From NCBI RefSeq assembly GCF_021352225.1, contig NZ_JAAUVI010000018.1, forward strand, positions 1 to 56,769: a DNA stretch of 56,769 bases, read 5' to 3'. The notes under the pieces are model-generated. The model was not told the origin of the DNA. It saw nothing but the letters and a program-made list of their open reading frames with translations, and did no database searches. Made by a program: the position numbers and the translations under genes. Positions 34,461-43,186 of the stretch are shown here, piece after piece. Within the stretch, counting starts at the first letter, position 1, and each line of letters opens with the position of its first letter. Origin of the DNA: Methylobacterium sp. C25 (GTDB taxonomy: Bacteria > Pseudomonadota > Alphaproteobacteria > Rhizobiales > Beijerinckiaceae).

Positions 34461-35567
34461 TCATACTCCTACGGGATGCGGGAGCCGCTGCCGGGTCTTG
34501 GTCGGGACGAGCAACAGCACGGCCTTCCGGAGCGGCCGCCAGCCAGCGCTAAGAAGCAAGACGAAGGCACCGAGCGTCAGGAGGCTCAGCGGAAGCGCAG
34601 CGTTGGTCAAGCCCGTCTGCCGGATCAGATCGCCGATCGTGTAACCGGCATAGGCTAGTCCCGAGACCAGGATTGCACGCCGGTCAGTGACCAGGGCGAC
34701 GACGCTGAGCAGCAGAACCACGGCGAGCACCGCGATCTGCGCACTCGACGAGGCCCCCGAGGACACCAATGCTTCGCTCGTGTCCGAGACGATACGAGGC
34801 CGCGCCTGCGAGGAGACGAGGGTGCTCAAAACGGGGTGCACGATCAGCGGCGCCGCGAGCAGGTGCAGCCAGAACGCAATGTCCGAGCGCCGCGTCAGGC
34901 GAGCTGGATCGCTGAGGTCGAAGCGCATCGCCAGCGCGAAGACCGCCACTCCTGCGCAAGCCAGAACGACGTTCAGATGCTGCTGCGCAGTCTCGGGAGC
35001 AACCGACAGCGACAGCGCCAGCGCGGCAGCAACGAGCGCGGCCGTTCCGGCGGCAATGGTGATCGGAACGGCAAAACGCCAGTAGTGCAGCGCCACCAGA
35101 GCAACCGTGACGATCGCGGCAGCCAGCAGCGTGTTCGGTTGCTTGCCCAGCGATGCGAACTGCACCGCCTCGCCGGCAATCGCAACGACCACGGCGGCGA
35201 AGCTGCTCAACGCAAAGATCAGCAGCAACACGATGCTCGGAAGCGCCATCCGGCGGACTCGCGTGAAGGGTTCCGCCAATCCCCAGGCGAGGATCGCGAC
35301 GAGGGGATAGGCCGATAACGGGCCGAGGATCGAGGCCGCTAGCGTATTCGCAGCGCCCAGGAAGAGCAGGATACCGAAGGTCACGAAGATGTCGGCAAAG
35401 CCCGTGATGAAACGCAGGCGCTCGTCGTCTGCCGCTTCATCGGGCTCGGCAGCAAGGGCGCCGAGGCGCTCGGCCTGGTCCCGCGTGATGACGGCGCTCT
35501 CGACGCCACGCGCCAGCAGCGCGCGGACCGCCTCCGCTATGGCGGGCGAAGCCGGCGCCTCGCTCAT
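34461..35567 (-). CDS. Polytopic membrane protein in the hslVU operon (DUF2157-like?)
   Basis: Starting at the ATG overlapping the hslV stop (ATGA), the protein has 368 residues with about nine or ten hydrophobic helices. A soluble N-terminal part (about 1-50: LLARGVESAVITRDQAERLG) recalls DUF2157 proteins, where a short GxIT..Q motif precedes the helices; this is uncertain. The longer frame through hslV is not used. Role unknown; being between hslV and hslU suggests a membrane stress link. Confidence 0.7.
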   Translation of the reverse strand: MSEAPASPAIAEAVRALLARGVESAVITRDQAERLGALAAEPDEAADDERLRFITGFADIFVTFGILLFLGAANTLAASILGPLSAYPLVAILAWGLAEPFTRVRRMALPSIVLLLIFALSSFAAVVVAIAGEAVQFASLGKQPNTLLAAAIVTVALVALHYWRFAVPITIAAGTAALVAAALALSLSVAPETAQQHLNVVLACAGVAVFALAMRFDLSDPARLTRRSDIAFWLHLLAAPLIVHPVLSTLVSSQARPRIVSDTSEALVSSGASSSAQIAVLAVVLLLSVVALVTDRRAILVSGLAYAGYTIGDLIRQTGLTNAALPLSLLTLGAFVLLLSAGWRPLRKAVLLLVPTKTRQRLPHPVGV

Positions 35568-36094
35568 TTCTCGTCGAGGCTTTCGATGACGAGATTGCCG
35601 TTGGTGTAGACGCAGATCTCGGCGGCGATCCTCATCGCCTTGCGCACGATCGCCTCGGCATCGAGGTCTTGGTCCTCCAGCGCACGCGCTGCGGCCAGAG
35701 CGTAGTTGCCACCCGAGCCGATCGCCATGACGCCGCCTTCCGGCTCCAGCACGTCGCCGGCCCCGGAGAGCAGCAGGCTCACGTCCTTGTCGGCGACCAC
35801 CATCATCGCCTCGAGGCGACGCAGGTAGCGGTCGGTGCGCCAATCCTTGGTCAGCTCGACGCAGGCGCGGGTGAGCTGGCCAGGATACTGCTCGAGCTTG
35901 CCCTCCAGCCGCTCGAACAGCGTGAAGGCATCGGCCGTGGCTCCGGCGAAGCCTCCGATCACCGAGCCCTTGGCGAGGCGCCGCACCTTGCGGGCATTGC
36001 CCTTGACGATGGTCTGGCCGAGGCTGACCTGACCGTCACCGCCGATGATGACCCGGCCGTTCTTGCGCACCATCAGGATGGTGGTGGCGTGCAT
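35564..36094 (-). CDS. hslV: ATP-dependent protease peptidase HslV
   Basis: The 176-residue protein is the Thr-protease partner of HslU; MHATTILMVRKNGRVIIGGD places the catalytic Thr at the TTIL segment after removal of a short propeptide. GGDGQVSLGQTIVKGNARKV and GSGGNYALAAARAL are diagnostic. A TTG at 36127 would add 11 residues; no clear ribosome site decides, and family length favours the ATG. Confidence 0.93.
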   Translation of the reverse strand: MHATTILMVRKNGRVIIGGDGQVSLGQTIVKGNARKVRRLAKGSVIGGFAGATADAFTLFERLEGKLEQYPGQLTRACVELTKDWRTDRYLRRLEAMMVVADKDVSLLLSGAGDVLEPEGGVMAIGSGGNYALAAARALEDQDLDAEAIVRKAMRIAAEICVYTNGNLVIESLDEK

Positions 36095-36162
36095 GGACGG
36101 CGTGGAGCTTGCGTCGGCGTGAGGCAAAGGGGATGTCCGTGTCGGCTTCGATCAGAATGATC

Positions 36163-36191
36163 AGGTAGGCGCTTGGGGCGGCACCTCCAAG
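36163..36191 (-). promoter_or_regulatory. Possible RpoH (heat-shock) promoter for hslV
   Basis: On the minus strand CTTG (36191-36188) and CCTACCT (36169-36163) are 18 bases apart, resembling the alphaproteobacterial sigma-32 pattern CTTG-N17/18-CYTATNT. It lies about 35 to 70 bases upstream of either hslV start. hslVU is a known heat-shock operon; the match is imperfect. Confidence 0.35.
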
Positions 36192-36303
36192 GGAAGTGGC
36201 CGCAAGGTCGGCTCTCGTATAGCCCGCACAGAGCGGATCGACACCGAGCCGTCTCAGCCCAAGGGCTACGACGCGCACATCATCCATCGAAGGACGTGAA
36301 CCC

Positions 36304-37317
36304 ATGCAGATCGCCACGCCCTACCTGATGTTCCTCGGCGACGTGCCCGACCGGCTCGCGGCCAAGACCGCTTACGGCATCGCCGATTGGCGTCCGGAAT
36401 GGTGCATCGGCCAGATCCGCATGGACGGCTGCGCCGCCGATCTCGGCATTCCGGACCTGACACTGGCCGAAGCGATCGAGAAAGGCTGCCGGACCATGGT
36501 GGTCGGCGTGGTCAATGCCGGCGGCCGACTGCCTGACCATTGGGTCGCCGAGATCGTCGCCGCGCTGGAAGCTGGTCTCGACGTCGCGAGCGGTCTGCAC
36601 GTGCGCCTGGGCTCGATCGCCGAGATCGCAGAGGCCGCGCGTGTCAACGGCCGCCAGTTGCACGACGTCCGCCACAGCACCGAGAGCTTCGATACCGGCA
36701 AGGGCACCAAGCGTCTGGGTAAACGGCTGCTCACCGTCGGCACCGATTGCTCCGTGGGCAAGAAATACGCGGCCTTGGCGCTGGAGCGCGGCATGCGCGA
36801 GCGCGGCTTCGATGCCGATTTCCGCGCGACCGGCCAGACCGGTGTGTTCATCTCCGGCCGCGGCGTGGCCATCGATGCGGTCGTGGCTGATTTCATCTCG
36901 GGTGCCGTGGAATGGATCGCGCCGGCCGCCGATCCCGAGCACTGGGACCTCATTGAAGGTCAGGGCTCGCTGTTCCATCCTTCTTTCGCCGGAGTGAGCC
37001 TGGGGCTACTCCACGGTGCACAACCGGATGCCTTCGTGATCTGCCACGAGCCGACCCGCACCACCATGCGCGGCGTCAAACACCCGCTGCCGTCCATCGC
37101 CGAGGTGATCACCCAGACGATCGCCAGTGGAAGGCTGACCAATCCCGATATCCGGCCTGTCGGCATCGCGGTGAACACCCAAGCCCTGGAAGAAGCGGAA
37201 GCGCGAAAGCTCCTCGACGAGCTCACCCGAGAGCACGATCTTCCGGCGACCGATCCGGTCCGCTTCGGCGTCGATGGCATCGTCGACCGGATCGCCGCCG
37301 AGTTTCCGAAGGCCTGA
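36304..37317 (+). CDS. dgcN: D-glutamate N-acetyltransferase DgcN (DUF1611)
   Basis: The 337-residue protein is DUF1611: an N-terminal domain with GIADWRPEWCIGQIRMDGCA and a P-loop-like LTVGTDCSVGKKYAALALER near 139-158, then EGQGSLFHPSFAGVSLGLLH and ICHEPTRTTMRG. DUF1611 proteins paired with an enolase-superfamily racemase have been described as DgcN, which acetylates D-Glu before DgcA epimerises it. The next gene, three bases on, is that partner. GAAGGA precedes the ATG. Confidence 0.88.
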   Translation: MQIATPYLMFLGDVPDRLAAKTAYGIADWRPEWCIGQIRMDGCAADLGIPDLTLAEAIEKGCRTMVVGVVNAGGRLPDHWVAEIVAALEAGLDVASGLHVRLGSIAEIAEAARVNGRQLHDVRHSTESFDTGKGTKRLGKRLLTVGTDCSVGKKYAALALERGMRERGFDADFRATGQTGVFISGRGVAIDAVVADFISGAVEWIAPAADPEHWDLIEGQGSLFHPSFAGVSLGLLHGAQPDAFVICHEPTRTTMRGVKHPLPSIAEVITQTIASGRLTNPDIRPVGIAVNTQALEEAEARKLLDELTREHDLPATDPVRFGVDGIVDRIAAEFPKA

Positions 37318-37320
37318 ACC

Positions 37321-38304
37321 ATGACCCGCCGCCTATCCGTTTCGGTCGAGCGCTTTCCGATCGCCGGGGCCTTCACCATAGCCCGCGGCAGCCGCACCGA
37401 GGCCGTGGTCGTCGTCGCAACCGTGGAGGAGGGCGAGCTCCGCGGACGCGGCGAGTGCGTGCCCTACGCTCGCTATGGTGAGACCGTGGAGAGCGTGACG
37501 GCCTTAATCGAGGAACAGGCCGCCGCCGTCACCGACGGCGTCTCGCCGCGCGACCTTCTCGAGCGCATGAAACCAGGCGCCGCCCGCAATGCCCTTGATT
37601 GCGCCCTGTGGGATCTCGAGGCCAAACGAACCGGCCGCCCGGTCTGGGAGATGCTGTCCCTCGACGCTCCAGCGCCAACGACGACAGCCTATACGCTGAG
37701 CCTCGGCGATCCCGGGGGCATGGAGGCGGCGGCCCGCAAGGCCGCGCACCGCCCGCTCCTGAAGGTCAAGCTGGGGGGGGAGGGCGACCCTGCCCGGATC
37801 GCCGCCGTGCGACGGGGTGCACCGGATTCGCGGCTGATCGTCGACGCCAACGAGGCGTGGCGGGCCGAGACCATCGTGGAGAATCTGGCGGCTTGCGCGG
37901 CAGCGGGTGTCGGCCTGATCGAGCAACCCCTGCCGGCTGGCGAAGACGCGCTTCTCGAAACCATCGACCGCAGTATCCCGATCTGCGCCGACGAGAGCTT
38001 GCATGACCGGGCCGGACTCGACGCTTTGGCCAAGCGCTACGACGCCATCAACATCAAGCTCGACAAGGCCGGTGGACTGACGGAAGCAGCGATGCTCTCG
38101 GCAGAGGCGCAGTCGCGCGGCCTGGCGATCATGGTCGGCTGCATGGTCGGCACGTCGCTTGCCATGGCACCGGCGATGCTACTCGCGCCGCGCGCGGCCT
38201 ATGTCGATCTCGATGGACCGCTGCTGCTCGCCCGCGACCGCGAGCCGGGCCTGGTCTACGAGGGCAGCCTCGTCCACCCTCCGACGCGAGCGCTCTGGGG
38301 CTAG
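37321..38304 (+). CDS. dgcA: N-acetyl-D-glutamate racemase DgcA (enolase superfamily)
   Basis: The 327-residue protein has the mandelate racemase/muconate-cycloisomerase layout: KVK at 148-150 (catalytic Lys150 side), metal ligands Asp175, Glu201 and Asp224, and the second base Lys246 in INIKLDKAGG. Without its neighbour it would be called a dipeptide epimerase; pairing with DgcN supports N-acetyl-D-Glu racemase. It starts three bases after dgcN, so the two are certainly co-expressed. Confidence 0.88.
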   Translation: MTRRLSVSVERFPIAGAFTIARGSRTEAVVVVATVEEGELRGRGECVPYARYGETVESVTALIEEQAAAVTDGVSPRDLLERMKPGAARNALDCALWDLEAKRTGRPVWEMLSLDAPAPTTTAYTLSLGDPGGMEAAARKAAHRPLLKVKLGGEGDPARIAAVRRGAPDSRLIVDANEAWRAETIVENLAACAAAGVGLIEQPLPAGEDALLETIDRSIPICADESLHDRAGLDALAKRYDAINIKLDKAGGLTEAAMLSAEAQSRGLAIMVGCMVGTSLAMAPAMLLAPRAAYVDLDGPLLLARDREPGLVYEGSLVHPPTRALWG

Positions 38305-38312
38305 TTCTCCCG

Positions 38313-38597
38313 TCAGTGAAGATCGCTGCCGCGCCATTCCGGCCGGCGGTCGACGGCGAGAAGCGTGTCGCGCGAAGCCGTCTGCGTCGAGAGCCGCTTC
38401 ATCAGTTCCGCCGTGGCGGCCTGCGCCGCCACATCGCGCATCCCCTCCGGCAGCGCCCCCGCAAGCGCCGTGAGCTGTTCGCCCTGCCGCTCGGCCGCCG
38501 CCTTCAGGTCGGCGACCGGCGGTGCGTTCCCGTCGCGTTGCATGGCGAAGTAGGACAGGCCGCCGATCACGAGGGCGGCCCGAAAGAGGAACGACAT
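38313..38597 (-). CDS. Small membrane protein of unknown function
   Basis: The ATG giving MSFLFRAALVIGGLSYFAMQ produces 94 residues with one N-terminal hydrophobic helix (about 3-19) and a helical Ala/Glu-rich remainder, likely periplasmic or cytoplasmic-facing. The longer frame to 38867 passes through non-coding DNA. It is convergent with dgcA, eight bases apart. Family not recognised. Confidence 0.6.
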   Translation of the reverse strand: MSFLFRAALVIGGLSYFAMQRDGNAPPVADLKAAAERQGEQLTALAGALPEGMRDVAAQAATAELMKRLSTQTASRDTLLAVDRRPEWRGSDLH

Positions 38598-38887
38598 GGC
38601 TTGAGCTTCCGGATGCGGGGCGCAAGCCCGCGCGACGTTTGCTTCGAGCTTCACCCTCGCATCGGAGCGTGAAGCGCATCCCACGCCGCGGGTGAAAACG
38701 ATGGGCGTGGTGAACGAAGCCTTGTCTCGATCGCATCGCCCTTCGTGAATCATCGAAATGCGAGAGGCGTGGCTGTGGAAAACTGCCCCGGCTTCATCCT
38801 GGGAGCGCGTCCGGCGTCCAATATCCGAGCCATGCGACTCGATCCGACGCTTTCGCTTCATCGTCACTTAAACCGCCTCTGCGACGG

Positions 38888-40858
38888 TTGGCATCGGATG
38901 AAGCTGTGAGCTTGAAGGGCGCGAAATCCGGTCGTCGTTTGCGGCCGATCGCGTGGCGAGTGGCGGGTTTGCGTATCAACACGACCTTTGCGTCCCTGTT
39001 CGATGCCCGTCTGGCGGGCCTCGTTCACGAGACGGCTCTCGAAGAGCCCGGAATACGGTTCCGGCACGAGCGTTTCCTCGTGTCGCGTCTCGCCGCGGGC
39101 GCGGTGATGATGGCGGCCCTGCCGCCCTACCTACTGTGGCGCGGTGTTCCGAGCGGCATCGAAGCGCTAGGGATCGCCTCTCTGTTCCTGCCGGTCCTGG
39201 CCGCAGCAGTGCTCTCGCGGACAGGGATCCTCTGGATCGCGCACGCCCTGTCCTCCGCCGGCCTGACCGGCGTGGTGGTCTGCCTCGCCGCACTTACGGG
39301 CGGGTCGAGCTCTGCTGCCGCGCTCTGGCTGGTGGCGATCCCGCTCGAAGCCCTGGTCTCCGGCTCGATCCGTGCGACCGTCGCCGCCGCAGTGATCGCT
39401 GCCATCGGTGCGCTCGCCATCGCCGTGGCGGGACAGTTCGACCTGGCCGGTCAGGCCGTCGGCTGGCCGAGTGCGATCGCGATGCCGCTCTTCGCGATCA
39501 CCGCGATCGGCCACATCTCCGCTCAGGCCATCGAGCATCTGCGCCGCGAGGGCGAATGGCGCGCCCGGATGCGCGACAACGAGGCCCGCGACCGCCTGCT
39601 GCTCTCGGCCATCGACGACCTCGTCACTTGGCACGATTCCAACGGACGCGTGCTGGAGGCGAGCGCATCGGCCGTGAGGTTCGTCGGTATCGACCATGGT
39701 CAGCTGCGCGGCTTCGGTCTGCTCGACCGCGTCCATATCGGTGACCGCCCGGCGCTCCTGAAGGCGATCAGCGACGTCGCTTCGAACGGTGAGCCGGTTA
39801 CTGTTCCCTTCCGCCTGCACCTGGCGGTGCCGAGCGCCGACGGCAGCCGCACCATCTTCGCCGAAATGCGCGCCCACCGGATCGAGGCGGGCCTCGCCGG
39901 TGCGGATGCCGCGACCGTCGTCGCTGTGACGCGCGACGTCTCGGAACATCATCGCCACGCTGCCGAGCTCGACAAGGCGCGGGCCGATGCCGAGCGCGCC
40001 GATGCTGTGAAGAGCCGGTTCCTGGCGACCGTGACCCATGAACTGCGCACGCCGCTCAATGCCATCATCGGTTTCTCGGAAGTGCTCGCAGGGGAGGGCG
40101 CCTGCACGCTCACCGCCGAACGCTCGAAGGAATATGCCGACATCATCGCCTCCTCCGGCCGGCACCTGCTCGGCGTCGTCAACACGCTGCTCGACATGTC
40201 GCGCATCCAGAGCGGGCATTTCGACTTCGATCCCGAAATGCTCGACGTTTCGGAGCTCGTGAACGGTTGCTGCGACCTGATGCAGATGAGGGCCGAAAGC
40301 GCCGGCATCCAGCTTGTACGCGGGGTGATCCCGCACGGCGCAGTTCTGAAGGCCGACGCGCGGGCCTGCCGTCAGGTGCTGATCAACCTGATCTCGAATG
40401 CCGTGAAGTTCACGCCGAAGGGCGGTCGCATCGAGGTCGGAGTGCGCAGCGGAGGGAACTACCTCGACCTAGTCGTCGGTGATACCGGCTGCGGCATCGC
40501 CGAAGCGGACTTGCCGCGCATCGGCGATCCCTTCTTCCAGGCGAATGGCGGCTACGGGCGCACGCATGAGGGCACGGGCCTGGGCCTCTCCGTTGTGCGC
40601 GGCCTCGTCGGCCTGCACGGCGGCTCGGTCTCCATCGAGAGCGCGCCGGGCCTGGGCACCACAATCTCAGTGACGCTGCCAGTCGAACCCCGCCGCAGTG
40701 CCGCTCCAGCCGAGCCGGCACCCATCCGTGCGAGCCTGCGCGGTGCGGCGCCGGCCGTCGAGCCTGCTCCAACCGTCGTGCGCTTGCCGATCGGCCTTTT
40801 CGACGACGCCCCTATGCCTCGTGGCGAGAGCGCGACCGCGCTCCGGAAGGCGGGCTGA
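38888..40858 (+). CDS. DivJ/PleC-like PAS sensor histidine kinase
   Basis: The product of about 656 residues has five or six N-terminal membrane helices (about 68-215), a PAS-type region (about 230-365), the phosphoacceptor FLATVTHELRTPLNAIIGFS with His near 385, and an ATPase with NLISNAVKFTPKGGRIEVG and GTGLGLSVVRGLV. The H-box and topology resemble DivJ/PleC cell-cycle kinases of Alphaproteobacteria. No response regulator is adjacent. The start is uncertain: TTG at 38888 or GTG at 38906, neither with a good ribosome site. Confidence 0.88.
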   Translation: MASDEAVSLKGAKSGRRLRPIAWRVAGLRINTTFASLFDARLAGLVHETALEEPGIRFRHERFLVSRLAAGAVMMAALPPYLLWRGVPSGIEALGIASLFLPVLAAAVLSRTGILWIAHALSSAGLTGVVVCLAALTGGSSSAAALWLVAIPLEALVSGSIRATVAAAVIAAIGALAIAVAGQFDLAGQAVGWPSAIAMPLFAITAIGHISAQAIEHLRREGEWRARMRDNEARDRLLLSAIDDLVTWHDSNGRVLEASASAVRFVGIDHGQLRGFGLLDRVHIGDRPALLKAISDVASNGEPVTVPFRLHLAVPSADGSRTIFAEMRAHRIEAGLAGADAATVVAVTRDVSEHHRHAAELDKARADAERADAVKSRFLATVTHELRTPLNAIIGFSEVLAGEGACTLTAERSKEYADIIASSGRHLLGVVNTLLDMSRIQSGHFDFDPEMLDVSELVNGCCDLMQMRAESAGIQLVRGVIPHGAVLKADARACRQVLINLISNAVKFTPKGGRIEVGVRSGGNYLDLVVGDTGCGIAEADLPRIGDPFFQANGGYGRTHEGTGLGLSVVRGLVGLHGGSVSIESAPGLGTTISVTLPVEPRRSAAPAEPAPIRASLRGAAPAVEPAPTVVRLPIGLFDDAPMPRGESATALRKAG

Positions 40859-40913
40859 TCATGCTGCGCATTCCGCCCAACGCGGCAACCCGAACCCTCG
40901 AAGGAGCGCGTTG

Positions 40914-41606
40914 ATGCGCGAGCCAAGCACGCGGCGGGATCAGCGCGAGATCGTCGTGCCGCGCGATATGCGACCTGCAAAAGCCGTCGCCAAGGCCGCA
41001 ACGCGCGGCTCCCCGCGCGCGCCGTCCTCCGGCTCGGCGTCCGCCGAATTCTTCGCGACGGCGGCCACCTTCAGCCGCTGGCTCGGCCGCACCTGCATGA
41101 GCCGCCCCGGTGAAGCGTTGGGGTCCATCGCCGCGCTGGTGGCTGTCGGCTACGTGAGCGTGAACGCTCTGGGCCGCCAATCCGGGCCTCACCCGGCCCC
41201 GATCCTGCCGAAAGCAGCGATCCAGCAGGCCAAGGCCGCTCCGGCGCCCGCTGCCCCATCCCAGGCAGCGCCCGTCGCGGCAGCCGCAGAGCCGGCCGCG
41301 CGGGAAAAGGTCGAGCCACGGCACGCGGAGAAGGCGCCCGTCCGTGATCCGATCGCGGACATCCTGCGCTCACCCAGCGACACCACGGCGTCGGTTACGC
41401 CGAAAGCCGTCGACAAGGTTGCCCAGGCTCAGCGTGCGCTGGCAAAGCTCGGCTACGGCACAATCAAGGCCGATGGCGTGATGGGACCGGCGACGAAGAC
41501 GGCCATCGAGAAGTTCGAGCGCGACCGCAAGCTCCCGGTCACCGGCGAAGCCTCCGGCAGGACCCTGCGCGAACTCGCCGCCAAGGCCAGCGCCGCCAAG
41601 GGCTGA
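40914..41606 (+). CDS. Peptidoglycan-binding domain protein, single membrane anchor
   Basis: The ATG behind AAGGAGCG gives 230 residues: a basic N-terminus, one hydrophobic segment (about 65-85, ALGSIAALVAVGYVSVNAL), an Ala/Pro-rich linker and a C-terminal PG_binding_1 domain (AQRALAKLGYGTIKADGVMG then TKTAIEKFERDR). It would tether to the wall from the inner membrane. It lies 55 bases after the kinase, on the same strand. Confidence 0.85.
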   Translation: MREPSTRRDQREIVVPRDMRPAKAVAKAATRGSPRAPSSGSASAEFFATAATFSRWLGRTCMSRPGEALGSIAALVAVGYVSVNALGRQSGPHPAPILPKAAIQQAKAAPAPAAPSQAAPVAAAAEPAAREKVEPRHAEKAPVRDPIADILRSPSDTTASVTPKAVDKVAQAQRALAKLGYGTIKADGVMGPATKTAIEKFERDRKLPVTGEASGRTLRELAAKASAAKG

Positions 41607-41655
41607 GGCCGAACGCGGGGATGCAGCGCGGCGCCTGACGCGCTATCGCGAAGCC

Positions 41656-41994
41656 ATGTCTCGTCTCCGCGCCGATTTCTGGGTGTCCGCGCATCTGCGC
41701 CGTCTCGCCGTAGAGGGCATTCCCGCCGTGCAGCGCCGCCGCGGCTCACCCGAGGCCGGCGCGATCTTCCTGAAAGTCGATCGCCTGAACGGCACGGCCG
41801 ATCTCTATGGTCCGGCGCCGCAGGCGCTGATCAAGGCCGATGACGGAGAGCGGCGTTTCGCAGCGATCTTATCGGGAGCCGACAGCCCCGACGTCGAGAT
41901 GCGGATCGCGAAGGAAATCCGCTTCGACGAGGACCTCTGGATCATCGAGGTCGACGACCGCGATGGGCGTCACGGTCTCGAACTCGTCGAATGA
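41656..41994 (+). CDS. DUF1491 protein
   Basis: The 112-residue protein has the DUF1491 pattern: SRLRADFWVSAHLRRLAVEG at the start, RGSPEAGAIFLKVDRLNGTA and the C-terminal FDEDLWIIEVDDRDGRHG. The family is confined to Alphaproteobacteria and has no known function. The stop lies four bases from the convergent DUF2336 stop. Confidence 0.88.
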   Translation: MSRLRADFWVSAHLRRLAVEGIPAVQRRRGSPEAGAIFLKVDRLNGTADLYGPAPQALIKADDGERRFAAILSGADSPDVEMRIAKEIRFDEDLWIIEVDDRDGRHGLELVE

Positions 41995-41998
41995 TTGC

Positions 41999-43090
41999 TT
42001 AGACCGTCTGCCGCGCGCGGGCCGGCAGGATATCGCGCGGGGAGATCCGCTCGGCCACCGCTCGCGGCTTGTCGGCATCCGGCGCGTAATAGGGACGGTG
42101 CTCGACGCCCGCTGCCCGCTCAGGCAACCGGATGTCGAGAACAGCCGCGAGGAGATCGCGCGAAGCCGGTCGCGTCAGAGAGCGGAAGAGCTGGACCAGC
42201 GAAAAGACTCGGTCGGCAGAGCGCGCGACGGTCGCGTTCAGCGTCAGAAAGACATAGACCGCCTCGGCCTCGCTGAGGTCGGCCGCGCGCAAGGCCAGCG
42301 TCAACAAATCATAGCGCGAGGCGGGATTTGGCGCTGACGTAAGGAAGTTCGCCGGAAGCCCGAGCGCCCCAGCAAGCGCCGCCGTAAAGCCTTTGACGTC
42401 TCCATCTCGCGACAGGTCGGTGAGCGTCTCGCCAAGACCGCGCGGAGCCTGCGGATGCGAGCGCAGGGACGCCGTCGCCGCAACAGCCTCGTGGATTTTC
42501 GAACGCAACGCCGGCTCCGCATGCAGCCAGAGCGGAGCAACATCGGCAGCAGCAACGTCAGGCCGCGCGAGCAAAGCACCGGCGATGTCCGCGTCGTGAC
42601 GTGCTCGCCTCATCAACTCCTCGAAGGTCGAGCGGTCGAGCATCGTGTCGGGAAGTGTCGGATCGACGGCTTCGGCAGTGCGGCTCGATCTGAGGTCGCG
42701 CTCGGCACGGGCTGCGATGGCCGCGCCGACGTCAGTGCCAGATGCCAGGGCGGCAGCGATGACAGCCGGTTCGAGCAAGTGCGCGGACTCGATCACCTCC
42801 AGGCAGGCCTCTCCGCCACGGCTCGCGAGAGCAGCGAGCACCGCTTGCGGAGTTTCGGGACAGGAGGCGAGCTTGCGCGCGACGGTGAGCAGGGTTTCGT
42901 CGTCGACGGTCGAGATCAAGCCTGTCGCGAGCGAGGCGAAGGAGGACAGCACGGCCCGGTCGCGGATCGGCGCAGCCAGAAACAGATCGGTCTGAACCCG
43001 CAGGATGACCGGTTTCAGGTCTAGCCCCGGATCGCGCGACAGTTCGATGAGGCCGGTGACGTCCGGCGTGTCGCTGACGGATGAGGTCAT
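41999..43090 (-). CDS. DUF2336 protein
   Basis: The 363-residue all-helical protein has the layout of DUF2336 (HEAT-like repeats): DRAVLSSFASLATGLISTVD early, ALASRGGEACLEVIESAHLL and RHDADIAGALLARPDVAAAD in the middle. Members occur in Alphaproteobacteria with no settled role. No signal or membrane segments. Confidence 0.82.
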   Translation of the reverse strand: MTSSVSDTPDVTGLIELSRDPGLDLKPVILRVQTDLFLAAPIRDRAVLSSFASLATGLISTVDDETLLTVARKLASCPETPQAVLAALASRGGEACLEVIESAHLLEPAVIAAALASGTDVGAAIAARAERDLRSSRTAEAVDPTLPDTMLDRSTFEELMRRARHDADIAGALLARPDVAAADVAPLWLHAEPALRSKIHEAVAATASLRSHPQAPRGLGETLTDLSRDGDVKGFTAALAGALGLPANFLTSAPNPASRYDLLTLALRAADLSEAEAVYVFLTLNATVARSADRVFSLVQLFRSLTRPASRDLLAAVLDIRLPERAAGVEHRPYYAPDADKPRAVAERISPRDILPARARQTV

Positions 43091-43186
43091 GGGCTTTCGA
43101 TAACGCAGAACTCGCTTTGCCCAAGTTAAGCAAGTTTGCGTGAATCGAGCTTTAAGCCGCGCGGATCGCGGATGTCCCGGCCTCGC

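Noticed and set aside
38598..38887. Extended 184-codon minus-strand gene up to 38867
   Set aside because: The N-terminal half has no fold-like pattern or ribosome site; the ATG at 38597 opens a normal membrane-anchored product.
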